Below, in pieces: positions 1-10,041 of a DNA stretch of 64,000 nt (its first letter is position 1; every line of letters starts with the position of its first letter). This DNA comes from Streptomyces rhizosphaerihabitans (GTDB taxonomy: Bacteria; Actinomycetota; Actinomycetes; Streptomycetales; Streptomycetaceae). A program made the translations under genes and the position numbers. The notes beneath the pieces were generated by a model that saw nothing but the letters and a program-made list of their open reading frames with translations, searched no databases and was not told the origin of the DNA. The stretch is taken from positions 1 through 64,000 of the forward strand of contig NZ_JAODTZ010000026.1 of the NCBI RefSeq assembly GCF_025399795.1, given 5' to 3'.

Positions 1-224
1 GTCATCACCCGTCTTCACCTGTCCCGTGCTGACTTGGTGCTGACTACGCTCCGTTGAACTCGGACATCTGGGGTTGATCGGCTCAGAGTCGTTGCGTGGT
101 AGGTGACCGGGCTGAGAGACCGAGCCCGGCCTTGCCGCTCAGCCGCCGTGGGCATGGGCAAGGTGCTGCACCTGGGCACGGTGCGCGTTCGTCCCGGCAG
201 ATTCTTCGTCTGCTGGTGGTACAC
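1..224. repeat. 224-bp direct repeat, copy A
   Basis: This segment recurs at 40099-40322 in the same orientation with only two adjacent mismatches (near 176-178 here). The match ends sharply at 224/40322. The left limit is unknown because copy A starts at the window edge. It contains the short motif GTGCTG-N2-TTGGTGCTGAC at 25-44. No convincing protein is encoded in it. From 225 to 486 I see nothing recognisable. Confidence 0.9.
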
Positions 225-486
225 GCTCACCATCACCTCTGGCCTGCGGTAAAGGGTGGAATCGTCTGCTGCTGGGCCGAGTTGGTCCGCACCTGGTCCG
301 GATCTTGGTCCGTGATCTGTGGTGTTGGCGTGCGAGTCCTGCGGTACGACATGGCACAGGTCGTAACGACCGTCCAGGGGCGTCCAGCTGATCCAGGACA
401 AGCGCGTAATGCCAGTTCAGAGCCTCACAGTCCGGGGGAGTCCGCACAGTTGGTGAGACGGTTGTGATAGCGCGTGAGACGACGAG

Positions 487-512
487 GCCCCGCCGGGATG
501 CTCCGGCGGGGC
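487..512 (+). terminator. hairpin terminator
   Basis: A perfect 10-bp GC stem (487-496 paired with 503-512) with a 6-base loop is followed by TTGTGTG. It looks like a factor-independent terminator for a gene whose body is not visible, or a remnant. Confidence 0.55.
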
Positions 513-619
513 TTGTGTGCGCAGTGGGCCACGACGGGGTGCAGTGTCCGGTGGGGCACCGTTGTACTCCGGTTCTCCGCTCTTGAGTATGCGGAACAAA
601 AAGGCGGTGAGGACACGCC

Positions 620-1675
620 CCTGCCGGGCCGTCCTGGCCGCCCTCGACGATGCCGGGATCGCCCCGGGCGAGGTCGACGCCCTCGCCTCCTACGCCATGG
701 AGGAGACCGACGAGGTCGAGCTGGCCAAGGCCGTCGGCTTCGGCGACCTGACCTTCTTCAGCAAGGTCGGCTTCGGCGGCGGCTCCTGCGCCACCGCGCG
801 CACCTGGCCGCCGCCATCGCCGCCGGCCAGGCCACCGTCGGCGTTGCCTGGCGGTCGCGGAAGCGGGGCAGCGGGCCCCGCCCGTGGACCAACACGGCCG
901 TCCAGCTCCCCACCCCGGCCCAGTGGACCCGCCCGTTCGGCCTGCTGCGCCCCGCCGACGAGATAGCCATGCTCGCCCGCCGCCACATGCACGAGTACGG
1001 CACGACCGGCGACCACCTCTTCAACGTCGCCCTCGCCTGCCGCAACCGGGCCAACCAGAACCCGGCGGCGATCATGTACGACCGCCCGCTGACCCGCGAG
1101 ATGTACATGACCGCCCGGTGGATCAGCGAGCCCCTCTGCCTCTACGACAACTGCCTGGAGACGGACGGGGCGCTGGCCTGCGTGATCGTGTCGGCGGAGC
1201 GGGCGCGCGACTGCCGCCGGGCCCCCGTCTACGTCCACTCCGCCGCCCAGGGCCTGCCCGCCCAGCACCACGGCGTGGTCAACTACTGGAACGAGGACCC
1301 GCTCACCGGCCCCGCCTGGGCGGCGGCCCGACACCTGTGGAAACACGCCGACTTCACCCCGCACGACATCGACGTGGCCCAGATCTACGACGCCTTCACC
1401 CCCTCGTCCCGCTCTCCCTGGAGGGCTACGGCTTCTGCGGCCGCGGCGAGGGCGGCGCCTTCACCGAGGGCGGCGCCCTGGAGACCGGCGGACGGCTGCC
1501 CCTCAACACCGGCGGGGGCGGCCTCAGCGAGGCCTACGTCCACGGGTTCAACCTGATCAACGAGGGCGTGAAGCAACTGCGCGGGACGAGCACCGCCCAG
1601 GTCCCCGGCGCCGCCACCTGCCTGGTCACGGCAGGCGAGGGCGTCCCGACCTCCGCCCTCCTCCTGAGGAGCTGA
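620..1675 (+). pseudogene. thiolase-like (lipid-transfer/acetyl-CoA acetyltransferase family), broken
   Basis: Three reading frames together give a thiolase-superfamily protein of the type paired with DUF35 proteins. Frame 1 encodes AVLAALDDAGIAPGEVDAL and continues to about 798. The next frame carries AHLAAAIAAGQATVGVAW and runs to about 1403 (IDVAQIYDAFTP). A third frame carries PLSLEGYGFCGRGEGGAF to the stop at 1673-1675. The first 25-30 residues expected in the family are missing, so the gene is 5'-truncated near 620 and has two frameshifts. It is followed by DUF35 and enoyl-CoA hydratase genes, the usual order in acyl-CoA or steroid side-chain degradation clusters. The family function is solid; this copy should be inactive unless the shifts are sequence errors. 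Confidence 0.8.
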
Positions 1676-1778
1676 CCAAGGAACCGGCCGAGGAACCAAA
1701 CCCACGAATCGAACCGCCGAACGGAACCGACGAACCGACGCAGAATCCGAGGGAGTTGAATCCGCGACGCTGACCCCC

Positions 1779-2182
1779 GTGCCCGACGCCGACGGCGCCC
1801 CCTTCTGGCGGTACGCGGCCCAGGGCGAGCTCCGCGTCCAGGCCTGCGCCGACTGCGGCGAACCCCGCTTCCCGCCCCGCCCCTGCTGCCCGCACTGCCG
1901 GTCCTTCGCGACCGAGTGGCGTCCGACCTCCCGCCGCGGCCGCATCTGGTCCTACGTGGTCCCGCACCCGCCCCTCCTGCCGGAGTACGCGGCACAGGCC
2001 CCGTACAACGTGATCCTCGTCGAGCTGGCCGAAGCGCCCCGGATACGGATGGTGGGCAACCTGGTGACCGAGGCGGGCGCCCCCTCGACTCGCTCTCCCC
2101 CGACCGCGTCCGCATCGGCGCCCGGGTCCAGGCCGTCTTCGACGCCGCCGGTCTCCCCCAGTGGATCCTGGAGCGCCCATGA
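1779..2182 (+). pseudogene. DUF35/OB-fold zinc-ribbon protein, one frameshift
   Basis: The N-terminal half shows the DUF35 rubredoxin-like zinc ribbon (CADCGEPRFPPRPCCPHC, about residues 20-38) and the start of the OB fold. A one-base shift in a run of five C near 2081-2085 moves the rest (DSLSPDRVRIGARVQAVF, ending LPQWILERP) to another frame. The corrected gene ends at 2182 and overlaps the next ATG by ATGA. These proteins act as partner subunits of thiolase-like enzymes, which fits the upstream remnant. The start is uncertain: GTG 1779 has no clear ribosome site and similarity to the family extends a few codons upstream. Confidence 0.78.
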
Positions 2183-2951
2183 CCGTACGACTCGCCGCGG
2201 ACAAGGACACCGGGGTGGCGGTGGTCACCGTCGACCGCCCGACGAGACTCAACGCGATCGACTTGCCGACGGTCGGCGAACTCAACGCACTCTGGCTGGA
2301 GTTGCGCTTCGACGACACGGTCCGCGCGATCGTCCTCACCGGAGCCGGCGGTCGGGCCTTCTCCACCCGCCTGGACTGCGACGCGGTGGTCCCCCAGCCC
2401 GACTCGCCCTATATGCAGGACGACCCGCTGCTCACCGTCGGCCCCAAGGCGAACGACCTGTGGAAGCCGGTCGTCGCCGCCGTGGAGGGGATGGCCTGCG
2501 GAGGGGCCTTCTACCTGCTCGGGGAGTCCGAGTTCGTCGTCGCCGGCGCCGACGCCGAGTTCTTCGACCCCCACACCACGTACGGCATGGTCAGCGCGTA
2601 CGAGTCGGTGCTCCTGGCCCAGCGGATGCCGTACGGCGAGGTCGCCCGCATGATGCTCATGGGCACGGCGGAACGGATCTCCGCCGGCGCGCGTACGAGA
2701 TCGGCCTGGTCAGCGAACTCACCGAGCCGGGCGGCGCGTTGGCCGCCGCGACAGCCTGCGCGGCCGTCATCGCCGGCTACCCGCCCACCGGCGTCCAGGG
2801 CACGGTCCGGGCCCTGTGGGCGGCGAACGAGGCGGCACGCGGGGCGGGCTGGGCCCAGGCACCGCATCTCATCGCGCTGGGGAACCTGCCGGGCGAGGAG
2901 CAGGCGGCGCTGTTCGCGGCACGGCCGACGTCCCGACCCCGGATTCGGTGA
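2179..2951 (+). pseudogene. enoyl-CoA hydratase/isomerase family, one frameshift
   Basis: Starts at ATG 2179, coupled to the DUF35 gene. The crotonase fold is clear: VDRPTRLNAID near residue 20, AIVLTGAGGRAFS, then VAAVEGMACGGAFYLLGESE, the oxyanion-hole region. The frame is lost near 2685-2695 in a GC-rich GGCGCGCG stretch and continues in another frame as YEIGLVSELTEPGGALA to the stop at 2951. A one-base indel would restore about 257 residues, a normal length. It would hydrate enoyl-CoA in the same pathway as the thiolase remnant. Confidence 0.8.
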
Positions 2952-2994
2952 GCCGCTGCACCGTGCCGGGACCGGGATCCTCCAGGCCCTCCGG

Positions 2995-3516
2995 TCAGTC
3001 GATCTGCGGGGAGCCGCCCAGGTTCCAGGTGTACGCGCCCTCGCCGTCGCGGTCGATGTCGTACGTGACGGTCCCGTCGGCGCTCCAGGTGAGCGCTCTG
3101 CTGTGGCTGTACCACTTCGGGCAGAAGCCGCTCCCATCGCCTGACGTGTTGATGTCGTACCTCACGTCGCAGACACGCGACGCCTGGATGATGTCGCCGA
3201 TGTCGGGGTCGTGCTGTTCGACCCGCACCTGGAGGTCGAACCGGTCGAACTTCCGGTTGTCGTCGAGATCCGTGCCACCGCTTCCCGACCACTTGTAGTA
3301 GGCGGTGGCCTCGTACCCGCCCTCCGAGTAGTGCTCGATGCACAGTTTGATCGAGACTTCCACGTTGCTCCCAGGTGTGGGGAAGGTCTTGTCCTGGTAG
3401 CTGGTGCAGGCGTAGTCCTCCGCGTAGGCGGGACCGACCGTCAACGCGCTCATACCTCCGAAAGCGAGCAGAAACGCGGCCGCCGCTGTTGCCGTACGCC
3501 GGACCTTGACCATCAT
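2995..3516 (-). CDS. small secreted protein of unknown function
   Basis: Encodes about 173 residues with a Sec signal peptide (basic start, hydrophobic AAAAFLLAFGGMSALTVG, cleavage after AYA). The mature part is acidic and aromatic, with four cysteines that could pair, but I recognise no family. Three in-frame ATGs lie at 3522, 3516 and 3513. The purine stretch GGAAAGG sits only one base before 3522 but seven bases before 3516, so 3516 is preferred. It stands alone, convergent with the broken CoA genes. Confidence 0.7.
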   Translation of the reverse strand: MMVKVRRTATAAAAFLLAFGGMSALTVGPAYAEDYACTSYQDKTFPTPGSNVEVSIKLCIEHYSEGGYEATAYYKWSGSGGTDLDDNRKFDRFDLQVRVEQHDPDIGDIIQASRVCDVRYDINTSGDGSGFCPKWYSHSRALTWSADGTVTYDIDRDGEGAYTWNLGGSPQID

Positions 3517-3760
3517 GCGCATACCTTTCCGTGGTGCCTCTGTGGTGCGTCATCTTCTGCTGACGCGCAGCGCCCTCGGCCCGTATCCCCCGCACGGGCC
3601 GAAGGGCGCGCAGATCCAGCCTCTCGGATCGTCCGGGCATGTGGGAGGGGTCCAACTGGCCCCTGGCTCACGCCCTTTCGCTGTGAGTCCGCCCTCGGTC
3701 CCGTTCCGCACAGGTGGCCTGTCTAGGATTCCGGCCAGGTGAATCCGGCCAGGAGAGGCT

Positions 3761-4681
3761 ATGAACAGACGCACCGAACTCCGCTCCTTCCTCCAGTCCA
3801 GACGCGCCCGGCTGAGCCCGTCCGAGGTGGGCGTGCCGACGTTCGGAGGGGTGCGCCGGGTGCCGGGGCTACGGCGCGAGGAACTGGCACAGCTGGCCGG
3901 GATCGGGATCGACTACTACATACGGCTGGAACAGGGGCGCAACGACAAGGTCTCCGCCTCTGTGCTCGACGCGGTCGCCCGCGCACTGCGGCTGGACGAG
4001 TTGGAGCGGGTCCATCTGCACAACCTCGCCCACCCCGACCGGAGCCGGCCACTCGCCGCCGAGCGGGTCTCGGAGGGTACCCAGTGGCTGCTGGACAACA
4101 TGCCGGACACCGCCGTGTTCGCCCTGGGGCGACGGACTCAGGTGTTGGCGTGGAACTGCCCCGCCTCGAAGATCTTCCTCGATTTCGCCCCCGTGCCGGA
4201 GCGCAACCTGGCCCTTCTCGTGTACGGGCAGCCCGCCATCCGGAAACTGGTGCTCGACTGGCCGGTCATGGCACGGCACGTCGTCGCCTGGCTGCGTCTG
4301 GAAGTGGGCCGCCATCCCGAGGACGAGGAGACCAACGCGTTCATCGCGGAACTGGCGGCGACAGACTCCGACTTCCGGCGGCTGTGGCGCGAACAGGACG
4401 TCGTCGACCCCATGCACGGCGCCTACCGCCTCCAGCACCCCCTGCTCGGTCCTCTCACCGCCACCTTCCGCACGCTGCTCCTTCCTGAGGACCCGGACCA
4501 GATGCTCATCGTCTATGCCATCGAGCCGGATCCGTCCGGCGCGGAGGGAGGGGAAGCCGACAGTGGCATCTGGTGCACGTCACCGGATCACGGGCCGGTC
4601 CTGCCGGGGTGCTGCCCCACCCACGACATCGCCGCCTTCATCGTGCGGGGGCGGGCGTCGGCTCGCGTCACGTCCGGGTGA
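3761..4681 (+). CDS. XRE-family regulator with MmyB-type ligand-binding domain
   Basis: 306 residues, the standard length for this large actinobacterial family. An N-terminal helix-turn-helix spans about residues 10-70 (VPGLRREELAQLAGIGIDYY, then RLEQGR). The MmyB-like ligand-binding domain fills residues 105-285 (NMPDTAVFALGRRTQVLAWN; HPLLGPLTATFRTLLLPEDP). The family regulates adjacent oxidoreductase genes in many genomes and binds fatty-acid-like ligands in some members; here neither neighbour suggests a target. Start ATG 3761 follows AGGAGAGGCT. Confidence 0.9.
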   Translation: MNRRTELRSFLQSRRARLSPSEVGVPTFGGVRRVPGLRREELAQLAGIGIDYYIRLEQGRNDKVSASVLDAVARALRLDELERVHLHNLAHPDRSRPLAAERVSEGTQWLLDNMPDTAVFALGRRTQVLAWNCPASKIFLDFAPVPERNLALLVYGQPAIRKLVLDWPVMARHVVAWLRLEVGRHPEDEETNAFIAELAATDSDFRRLWREQDVVDPMHGAYRLQHPLLGPLTATFRTLLLPEDPDQMLIVYAIEPDPSGAEGGEADSGIWCTSPDHGPVLPGCCPTHDIAAFIVRGRASARVTSG

Positions 4682-4783
4682 GGCGTGGTCCGTCCGGACC
4701 GACGTGCAGCACCGGGGCCGGACCCCCTCCCGTCGGCGGGCTGTTTGCGGGGCCAGAGCGGCCTCGGTGATTTCGGCAGGCTC

Positions 4784-4810
4784 GGCGGCCCCTCCGGATC
4801 CGGGGCCGCC
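4784..4810 (+). terminator. hairpin downstream of XRE regulator
   Basis: A perfect 9-bp stem (4784-4792 with 4802-4810) about 100 bases after the regulator stop. There is no T tract, but the position suits a terminator. Confidence 0.45.
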
Positions 4811-4932
4811 GGAGAAGCCGCTGCTTTCGCCCGTACGCCGCCCCACCTCACCAGCGGGCCCAACTCTCCCCCTTCCTGAGCCGTGAGCCCTCCGTCATGG
4901 CGACGCGGAGGAGTGGAGAAGGCGGGGTTGGT

Positions 4933-5230
4933 CTACTGCCAGCCGTGTTCTGTGAGAGGGCTGTCGTCGCCGAGGTAGCCGCGTAGAACGACTGCCGGGT
5001 ACTCGATGATGTCGTCGGGCAGGTCATGCACGGTGAACCACTCAACGGCGAGGCATTTCTCGGGCTCCTTGTTGACGGGCTGCCCCTCCCATTCGGTGGC
5101 CTCGAAGAAGAAGCCGATCCGCTCCACCTGCGTGTCCTGCCGATGGTGCACGGTGTGAACCATGCGCAGGTGAGCCGGGTCGACGGTGACGCCGGTCTCC
5201 TCGTACAACTCCCGGGCGGCACCGTCGGGA
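4933..5230 (-). pseudogene. Nudix hydrolase, N-terminally truncated
   Basis: The second half of a Nudix box is present as DGAARELYEETGV, followed by a normal C-terminal domain (ERIGFFFEATEWEGQPVNKE; VEWFTVHDLPDDIIEYPA) to the stop at 4933. Everything before the box helix, including the first Gly-x5-Glu part of the motif, is missing. At about 5226-5230 the sequence switches to an ABC-exporter membrane segment in another frame. A metal-dependent pyrophosphohydrolase needs the missing part, so this is a dead fragment; an ATG-like start at 5208 would give only 91 residues. Confidence 0.75.
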
Positions 5231-5670
5231 AGAGGCCAGGAGCAGCAGGGGCAGAAGCAGCGGGTAGAGGCTGGCGATGACCACGGCGGCGGCGATCAGG
5301 GTGGCCAGGGAGGCGATGTAGTTCTGGGACTGGCCGATCATGTCCCGGCTTGCGTCGACGCCGCGCTCGGCGGCGTCGAACCGGTCGTTGAAGCCGGGGT
5401 GGTCGTAGGCGGCCTGTTCCGCGTTGGTCGCCGCTTCCAGCATCTTGTACTCCGCCTCGCGGGAGACGCGCGGGGAGAGCCGGGTGGACAGGGCCTGGAT
5501 GGCGATGCCGAGCAGGGACCGCAGTGCGGCCGTCGCGGCCAGTACGGTCACGGCCGAGATCGCTGCGGGCAGCCGGCTCGTGTCGTGCGCCGTCTCGATC
5601 AGCACGGAGAGTGCTTCGGTGGTCGCGAACAGGCCGAGCGCCCCGGCGGGCCGTCGCCTGCGCTTCGTGC
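5226..5670 (-). pseudogene. ABC exporter membrane-domain fragment
   Basis: One frame encodes a piece of an ABC-exporter transmembrane domain: REAEYKMLEAATNAEQAAYD, then HPGFNDRFDAAERGVDASRD and a hydrophobic helix around IASLATLIAAAVVIASLYPL. The typical 'peptide within coupling helix' region is present, but both the start and the ATP-binding domain are missing. It ends at LLLPLLLLA, where the Nudix fragment begins in a different frame. The left boundary near 5670 is approximate. Confidence 0.65.
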
Positions 5671-5989
5671 GCCGCGCACTGGTCCCGCCGCGAGCGTCGT
5701 CGCCCGCGCGGAGCACTACGGGCTGACACTTCGCCCTCAACGTCTGCCGCTGGCACGGGGAAAAAGTCCTGCGCCGCAAGCGCAGATGATGGAGTCATGG
5801 GGGCCCTCGTCACCTCATCGGTTCCCCGAGGTGGACACTCGTCCGGCTCTCTGGACACACGTCACCGCATCCGCAACCTCGACGAGCCGCTGCGGGGTAG
5901 GTGGCGCCGACCCTGCCGCAGTTGGGGCGCGTTCCTGCGAGGGGACTGGCGCCGACGTTGATCCTGATACCCCGTCCTTCTGTCGCTGG

Positions 5990-7135
5990 CTATTTGGTCC
6001 GCAGCATGAGGGCAAAACGTGTGTTGTCGCCGTAGACCCCGGTCTCATCGCCGCGGATCCCGTACCGCTTCTGAAACAGGGTCACTGCCGCTCGGACCTC
6101 CGCGTCGTAGCGGCCGTCGATCGGCCCACCGTCGTAGATGCCGGGTATCTGCAGGAGACGTACCTGCAACTCGTAGACGCCATGGCCGCTGTCGTCTTGG
6201 CGCAGGACGCCCGTGCCCGGGATTTCAGGGAGCGGCGGGTCTGGTGTGCCGTGCGGCGGGCGGTTCGACTGCCCTTCAGTCGGGAGGGAGGGGTCCTTCG
6301 GCGCGGGAGTCGTCGGCAGTGGGGATTCCATGTGCCGGGGAGGCGAAGAGGAGGTCGCGGGGTCGGCGTTGTGGTAGGTCAGCAGCCAAGTGGCGAGGAT
6401 CAATCCGCTCGCCGCGCCCAGCCCGAAGATTCCGGTGATTCGCAGGTCCCTGCGGCTGGTGAATCGCCGCCGTCTGCCGCCGGTCTTCCTCCCGTGTGCG
6501 CGGGCGGATGGCGCAGATCCCCTTAAGGGCGCCGTGTCGAGCTGGTCGAACGGGACGGCAGGACAGTGGGGGACGTCCGACCAAGCGGTGCCCGGCCGAG
6601 GGCTCCTACTCGACGCGCTTTCCTGCCAGGGAGCCGGAGTTGGGAGAGCCACGGCTGGTGCGACAGCCTCCGGGTCCGGTCCACCGGCCGTCGGCGGCTT
6701 TCCCATCGACGGGGGCGGGACGGCCTCCAGCCCTCTGGGCAGCCCCGGCGGCTCCGCCATTACAGCCTGCGGGGTGTCCTGGCGCAGGCCGCCAGTCGGC
6801 AGCGATTCATTGGCAGTTGGGCGGTGGAGCCCGGGACGCTCTGGTGGCGTGCCAGACGACACACGTCTGACTGGCAGTGCCCGGCCGGATGCGGAGGAAG
6901 CCGGGGTCGACGGGGACGAGGGCGGCTGGGGAAAGGGGGCATCCCCGGTCGGGTGACCGTGCCGGCTCTGGAGCTGAGACGGGCCCTCGACGTGTTCCTG
7001 GTTCTCGTCGCGCAGGAGGTCGGCGCGTGCGGCATCCAAAGCGTCCAGCACGGCTTGGAAGGAGTCTCTGATCCCTTGCGCGATGTCAGGGTCCGAGCCG
7101 GGAGTCCGCTCAGGGCTGGCGTCGTGGCGACCCAC
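5990..7135 (-). CDS. membrane-anchored peptidoglycan-binding-domain protein
   Basis: 381 residues. A long Pro/Ser-rich N-terminal region (about 1-225) precedes a basic stretch and one transmembrane helix (ITGIFGLGAASGLILATWLL). A Pro-rich linker follows, then a C-terminal PG_binding_1-like domain (about 310-378: VYELQVRLLQIPGIYDGGPI and AAVTLFQKRYGI). The C-terminal domain should lie outside the membrane and bind cell wall. Start GTG 7135 is chosen because GAGGAGGA precedes it by four bases. Many Streptomyces carry such proteins next to regulatory genes; no partner is visible here. Confidence 0.8.
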   Translation of the reverse strand: MGRHDASPERTPGSDPDIAQGIRDSFQAVLDALDAARADLLRDENQEHVEGPSQLQSRHGHPTGDAPFPQPPSSPSTPASSASGRALPVRRVSSGTPPERPGLHRPTANESLPTGGLRQDTPQAVMAEPPGLPRGLEAVPPPSMGKPPTAGGPDPEAVAPAVALPTPAPWQESASSRSPRPGTAWSDVPHCPAVPFDQLDTAPLRGSAPSARAHGRKTGGRRRRFTSRRDLRITGIFGLGAASGLILATWLLTYHNADPATSSSPPRHMESPLPTTPAPKDPSLPTEGQSNRPPHGTPDPPLPEIPGTGVLRQDDSGHGVYELQVRLLQIPGIYDGGPIDGRYDAEVRAAVTLFQKRYGIRGDETGVYGDNTRFALMLRTK

Positions 7136-7159
7136 CGAGTCCTCCTCAGTTCGTCTTGT

Positions 7160-8044
7160 TTCTGACGGCCCATTTCTTTCATCAGCGGCGGTCAGGTACC
7201 AGGTGTAGGGTCGTGATCACTGCGAGGGCCTCTGCGCAGGGCGCCCCGGTGGCGGGTTTCCCTCTTCTTCTCAGGGAGGCAATACGTAGGCCGCGCGGCT
7301 TTGTTTTCATCCTGCGGCCGGTATGTAACCCACGCCTCATCCAGAGCCCGGGCGGTGGTACAGCCGCACATCTCGTTCTACAGAGCCCCGAATTCGCCGA
7401 ACTGTGGATCGATCACCGCGTCCGCGTCCGTGCCTGTGACACGCCATGCTGGAATTGCACGACCCTTGGATCGGCCGGGTGACCATCACCCAAAGATGCT
7501 CGACCCCTCACATTCACCGGATCACGCCCTCGTTGTGGCCACGACCGCACCGGGAACCGCCTCAGACGCTGCGCTCACCCTGCTTGCTCATGCCACCACC
7601 GGCTCTCACGGCCAGTGAGGTGCCAGCACATCACATACCGCGACACATACCTGGCCCGGTGAGGCCGCCGCAGTGGACCTGGAACCGGACGGCGAACAGA
7701 AGCGTCTCGGCCATCCGGCAGGGATGACGAGGCAGACGTGGTCAACACGCCGTCTCCCGGCCGTATCGGGAGGGACGTGGGCGACAGACAGCCGATCGAC
7801 GGCGCACCGGAAGAAGGGGCAACCGTGGCAGTGCCTCGGGGCTGCCCTTCGAACTGTCCCTGATCGTCACCGGCACAACGTCAACGAGGCCGCCGTCATG
7901 CGACGCCTGGCCGAGCGCTACGGGTGCGCGCTTCAGGGTCCAGACGATGTCAACTGCCTGCGCACTAGGGCGGCCGACGGCGGGCGACCGAAGCCGAAGG
8001 AGCGCCTCTGGCCGGCCAAACCGCTGGGGCGGGCGACGGCGGGG
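7160..8044. other. gene-poor stretch
   Basis: No reading frame in this stretch shows family resemblance or convincing coding structure on either strand. It separates the peptidoglycan-binding gene from the remnants at 8.0-8.6 kb. Confidence 0.5.
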
Positions 8045-8208
8045 CTACAGGGCGGCGATGACATCGGCAGAGGCCATCGGCAGCGAGAACATCGAGAAGT
8101 TGTAGGCGATGGCGTTGTCCTGCTTCTCCTACGAGGTGGCGGCGACGCAGTCGGTCAGAGTGATCACCCGGAAGCCGTGCTCGTAACCGGTGCGCATGGT
8201 CGACTCCA
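8045..8208 (-). pseudogene. isochorismatase-family hydrolase, C-terminal remnant
   Basis: Reading the minus strand gives VESTMRTGYEHGFRVITLTD, CVAATS, a TAG stop, then EKQDNAIAYNFSMFSLPMAS and ADVIAAL ending at 8045. This matches the last third of cysteine hydrolases of the isochorismatase family. The conserved VESTMR helix follows the nucleophile cysteine, which is missing. One internal stop and the lost 5' part make it a pseudogene. Confidence 0.65.
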
Positions 8209-8329
8209 CCTTCAGCGCGGCTTCCCAGTGAGGGGGCAGGTCTTGAGAAGGACGGTCCATCGCACCGTCGCGCTTCTGGCCACGGTGCGCGGTTTCATTC
8301 TGTACCTCACGGACGCATCCACCGCGGCT

Positions 8330-8631
8330 GCCGCAGCACGGCCGGCAGGGATTCTCGCCACGCTGGTGAACAAGACCGGCACCACCATCACCGTCACTTC
8401 CGGGGTGGGGCGGGGCAACAGCATCACCGTTGGGCAGACCGGCAACAGCATCAGGGACACCGTCGCACCGTCCGGCGACTGCACTCCAAGGGACCCGGCA
8501 ACGACACCATTTCCAGACTGGCCGCCAACTACACCATCAACGGCAATGCCGGCAACGACACCCTCGACGGCGGCCTCGGCTTCGACACCTGCAACCGTGA
8601 CACAGGGGACCCGGCCGTCAACTGCCCCTGA
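8330..8631 (+). pseudogene. secreted RTX-like (calcium-binding) protein remnant
   Basis: One frame encodes VNKTGTTITVTSGVGRGNSI. After a shift near 8480 a second frame ends the protein with GPGNDTISRLAANYTINGNA, GNDTLDGGLGFDTC and a stop at 8629-8631. GNDTLDGG is a hemolysin-type calcium-binding nonapeptide. The start and most repeats are missing. Comparable Streptomyces proteins are exported and hold a few such repeats. Confidence 0.55.
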
Positions 8632-9339
8632 ACAATTGCCCCTCGACCGGCACCGCTGGATGGCCGGAAGGTGCCGGGCCGTGCGGCTGCGCGGTCCGAC
8701 CCCCTGACCCGGGTGCTCACAACCTGGCCGCGTGCTGCGTGATCAGGGTGGTGTTCCGCAGCGTCGACGCTGATGCGACCGCTGTCGCCGCGTCGGCCCC
8801 GGCAGTCTGGCGCACCTCACCTCCATGCCGGTAAGTGCTCAATTCTGGTTTCCCTCCCGCGGTCTGGCAGGTCTCGAAGGTGGGAGCAGACTCGGCGGCC
8901 GCCGAGACGACCGGCTGTGGTCGCAGTGCGGTTGCTGCTGCCCGTGGGACTCCTCAGCCTGACCACCTTGCCCCAGGACATCGCAGGAGCGAAGAAATTG
9001 CGCCCAGGGGACGTCGAGCCGTGGGAAGTGAGCAGCACTCGGCCCGGATCGAGCCGCAACCGTTCGGCTCGTAGCGCCGAGGCTGCCGCGCCGTCCCGGT
9101 CATCAACGTCCCTTCCAGCAGAGTTACATACCCCACTTTTCAGCCTGCGGGTGAGCACTCATTCGATGCACCCCGTTGACCCCAGTAACCGGTGACCCAC
9201 CTCTAGACCGGTAAGTGAGGTTCGTACATGTCAAAGATTGGTCCGAAACAAACCAAGCGGCGTCTCCCCACCGCTGACTGCTACCCGGGTTGGGTGCACC
9301 TTCGCTCCCGTCAACTCAAGGACTGAGGACGGTCGCTTC
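8632..9339. other. intergenic region without recognisable genes
   Basis: I see no supported gene. The decamer CCGGTAAGTG occurs twice (near 8826 and 9210). The last part probably holds the promoter of the gene starting at 9340. Confidence 0.45.
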
Positions 9340-10041
9340 ATGGACTACTGCATCCCGTGCAGCCGCACGCTCAACGGCGCCGTTACCTGCCCAGAGTGTG
9401 GGGCATACGACCCCGGCACGGCACAGCTGAGCGATCGGAGAGGCGGTGCTCCGGCCGTCGAGACCGCGATGCCGGAGGTCCGCTTGAGTCGGGGACCGAG
9501 CTCCTCCGGGTCGCCCCTTCCCGGGTCACCGACTGCCTCGCAGGACCTGTCGGCTGACCGGTACGACCGTCCGGCGCGGCTGAAGAAGTATGCCGTCCGG
9601 TCTCTTGCCGCAGCCGCCTTCACCCTCCTCGGAGGCCTGGCTACCGCATCGGTGTTTCCCCAGTCGACGGCCCCACGAGCAGCCTCGATCCCGGAACAGC
9701 CGTCCCCCGAAGAGCCCGGGGTCCGCGTTCCCGATTCACAGGCTTCACCGGAGCGTGTGACCACGCACCCGGCCCGAAAGGGCGTCCGGGACCCAAACGG
9801 TGACGGGATCCGGCGTCCTCTGCCAACGGCGACTCGCAGCACGTCACCGGTCTCTCGGCCTCCCGCCACCACCAGTGCGCCGCCACCAGTGAAGGCGAAG
9901 CCGACCCCCCGAGCCTCCAGCGGCCGCCGCCCCAGCTCGCCCTCACAGACGGCAACCCCTTCCGCGAGGCCCTCCGCCAGTTCCTCCGCCAGTCCTTCCG
10001 TCAGTCCTTCCGGCAGCATCAGCGCCTCTTCTACCAGTTAG
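9340..10041 (+). CDS. SCO2400-like zinc-ribbon membrane protein
   Basis: 233 residues. The N-terminus MDYCIPCSRTLNGAVTCPEC is a CxxC...CxxC zinc ribbon typical of the Streptomyces SCO2400-type proteins. One transmembrane helix follows at about 85-105 (SLAAAAFTLLGGLATASVF). The rest is a low-complexity Pro/Ser/Thr tail, ending in Ser-rich repeats. The zinc ribbon should be cytoplasmic and the tail outside. Start ATG 9340 has GAGGACGG eight bases upstream. Function is unknown. Confidence 0.8.
   Translation: MDYCIPCSRTLNGAVTCPECGAYDPGTAQLSDRRGGAPAVETAMPEVRLSRGPSSSGSPLPGSPTASQDLSADRYDRPARLKKYAVRSLAAAAFTLLGGLATASVFPQSTAPRAASIPEQPSPEEPGVRVPDSQASPERVTTHPARKGVRDPNGDGIRRPLPTATRSTSPVSRPPATTSAPPPVKAKPTPRASSGRRPSSPSQTATPSARPSASSSASPSVSPSGSISASSTS

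Noticed and set aside
15..401. Minus-strand frame over repeat copy A
   Set aside because: Its counterpart over copy B differs in length, frame end and flanking sequence; there is no family resemblance or ribosome site.
7673..8707. 344-codon plus-strand frame
   Set aside because: Only its last third has protein-like sequence, and that continues in another frame as the RTX-like remnant; the start has no support.
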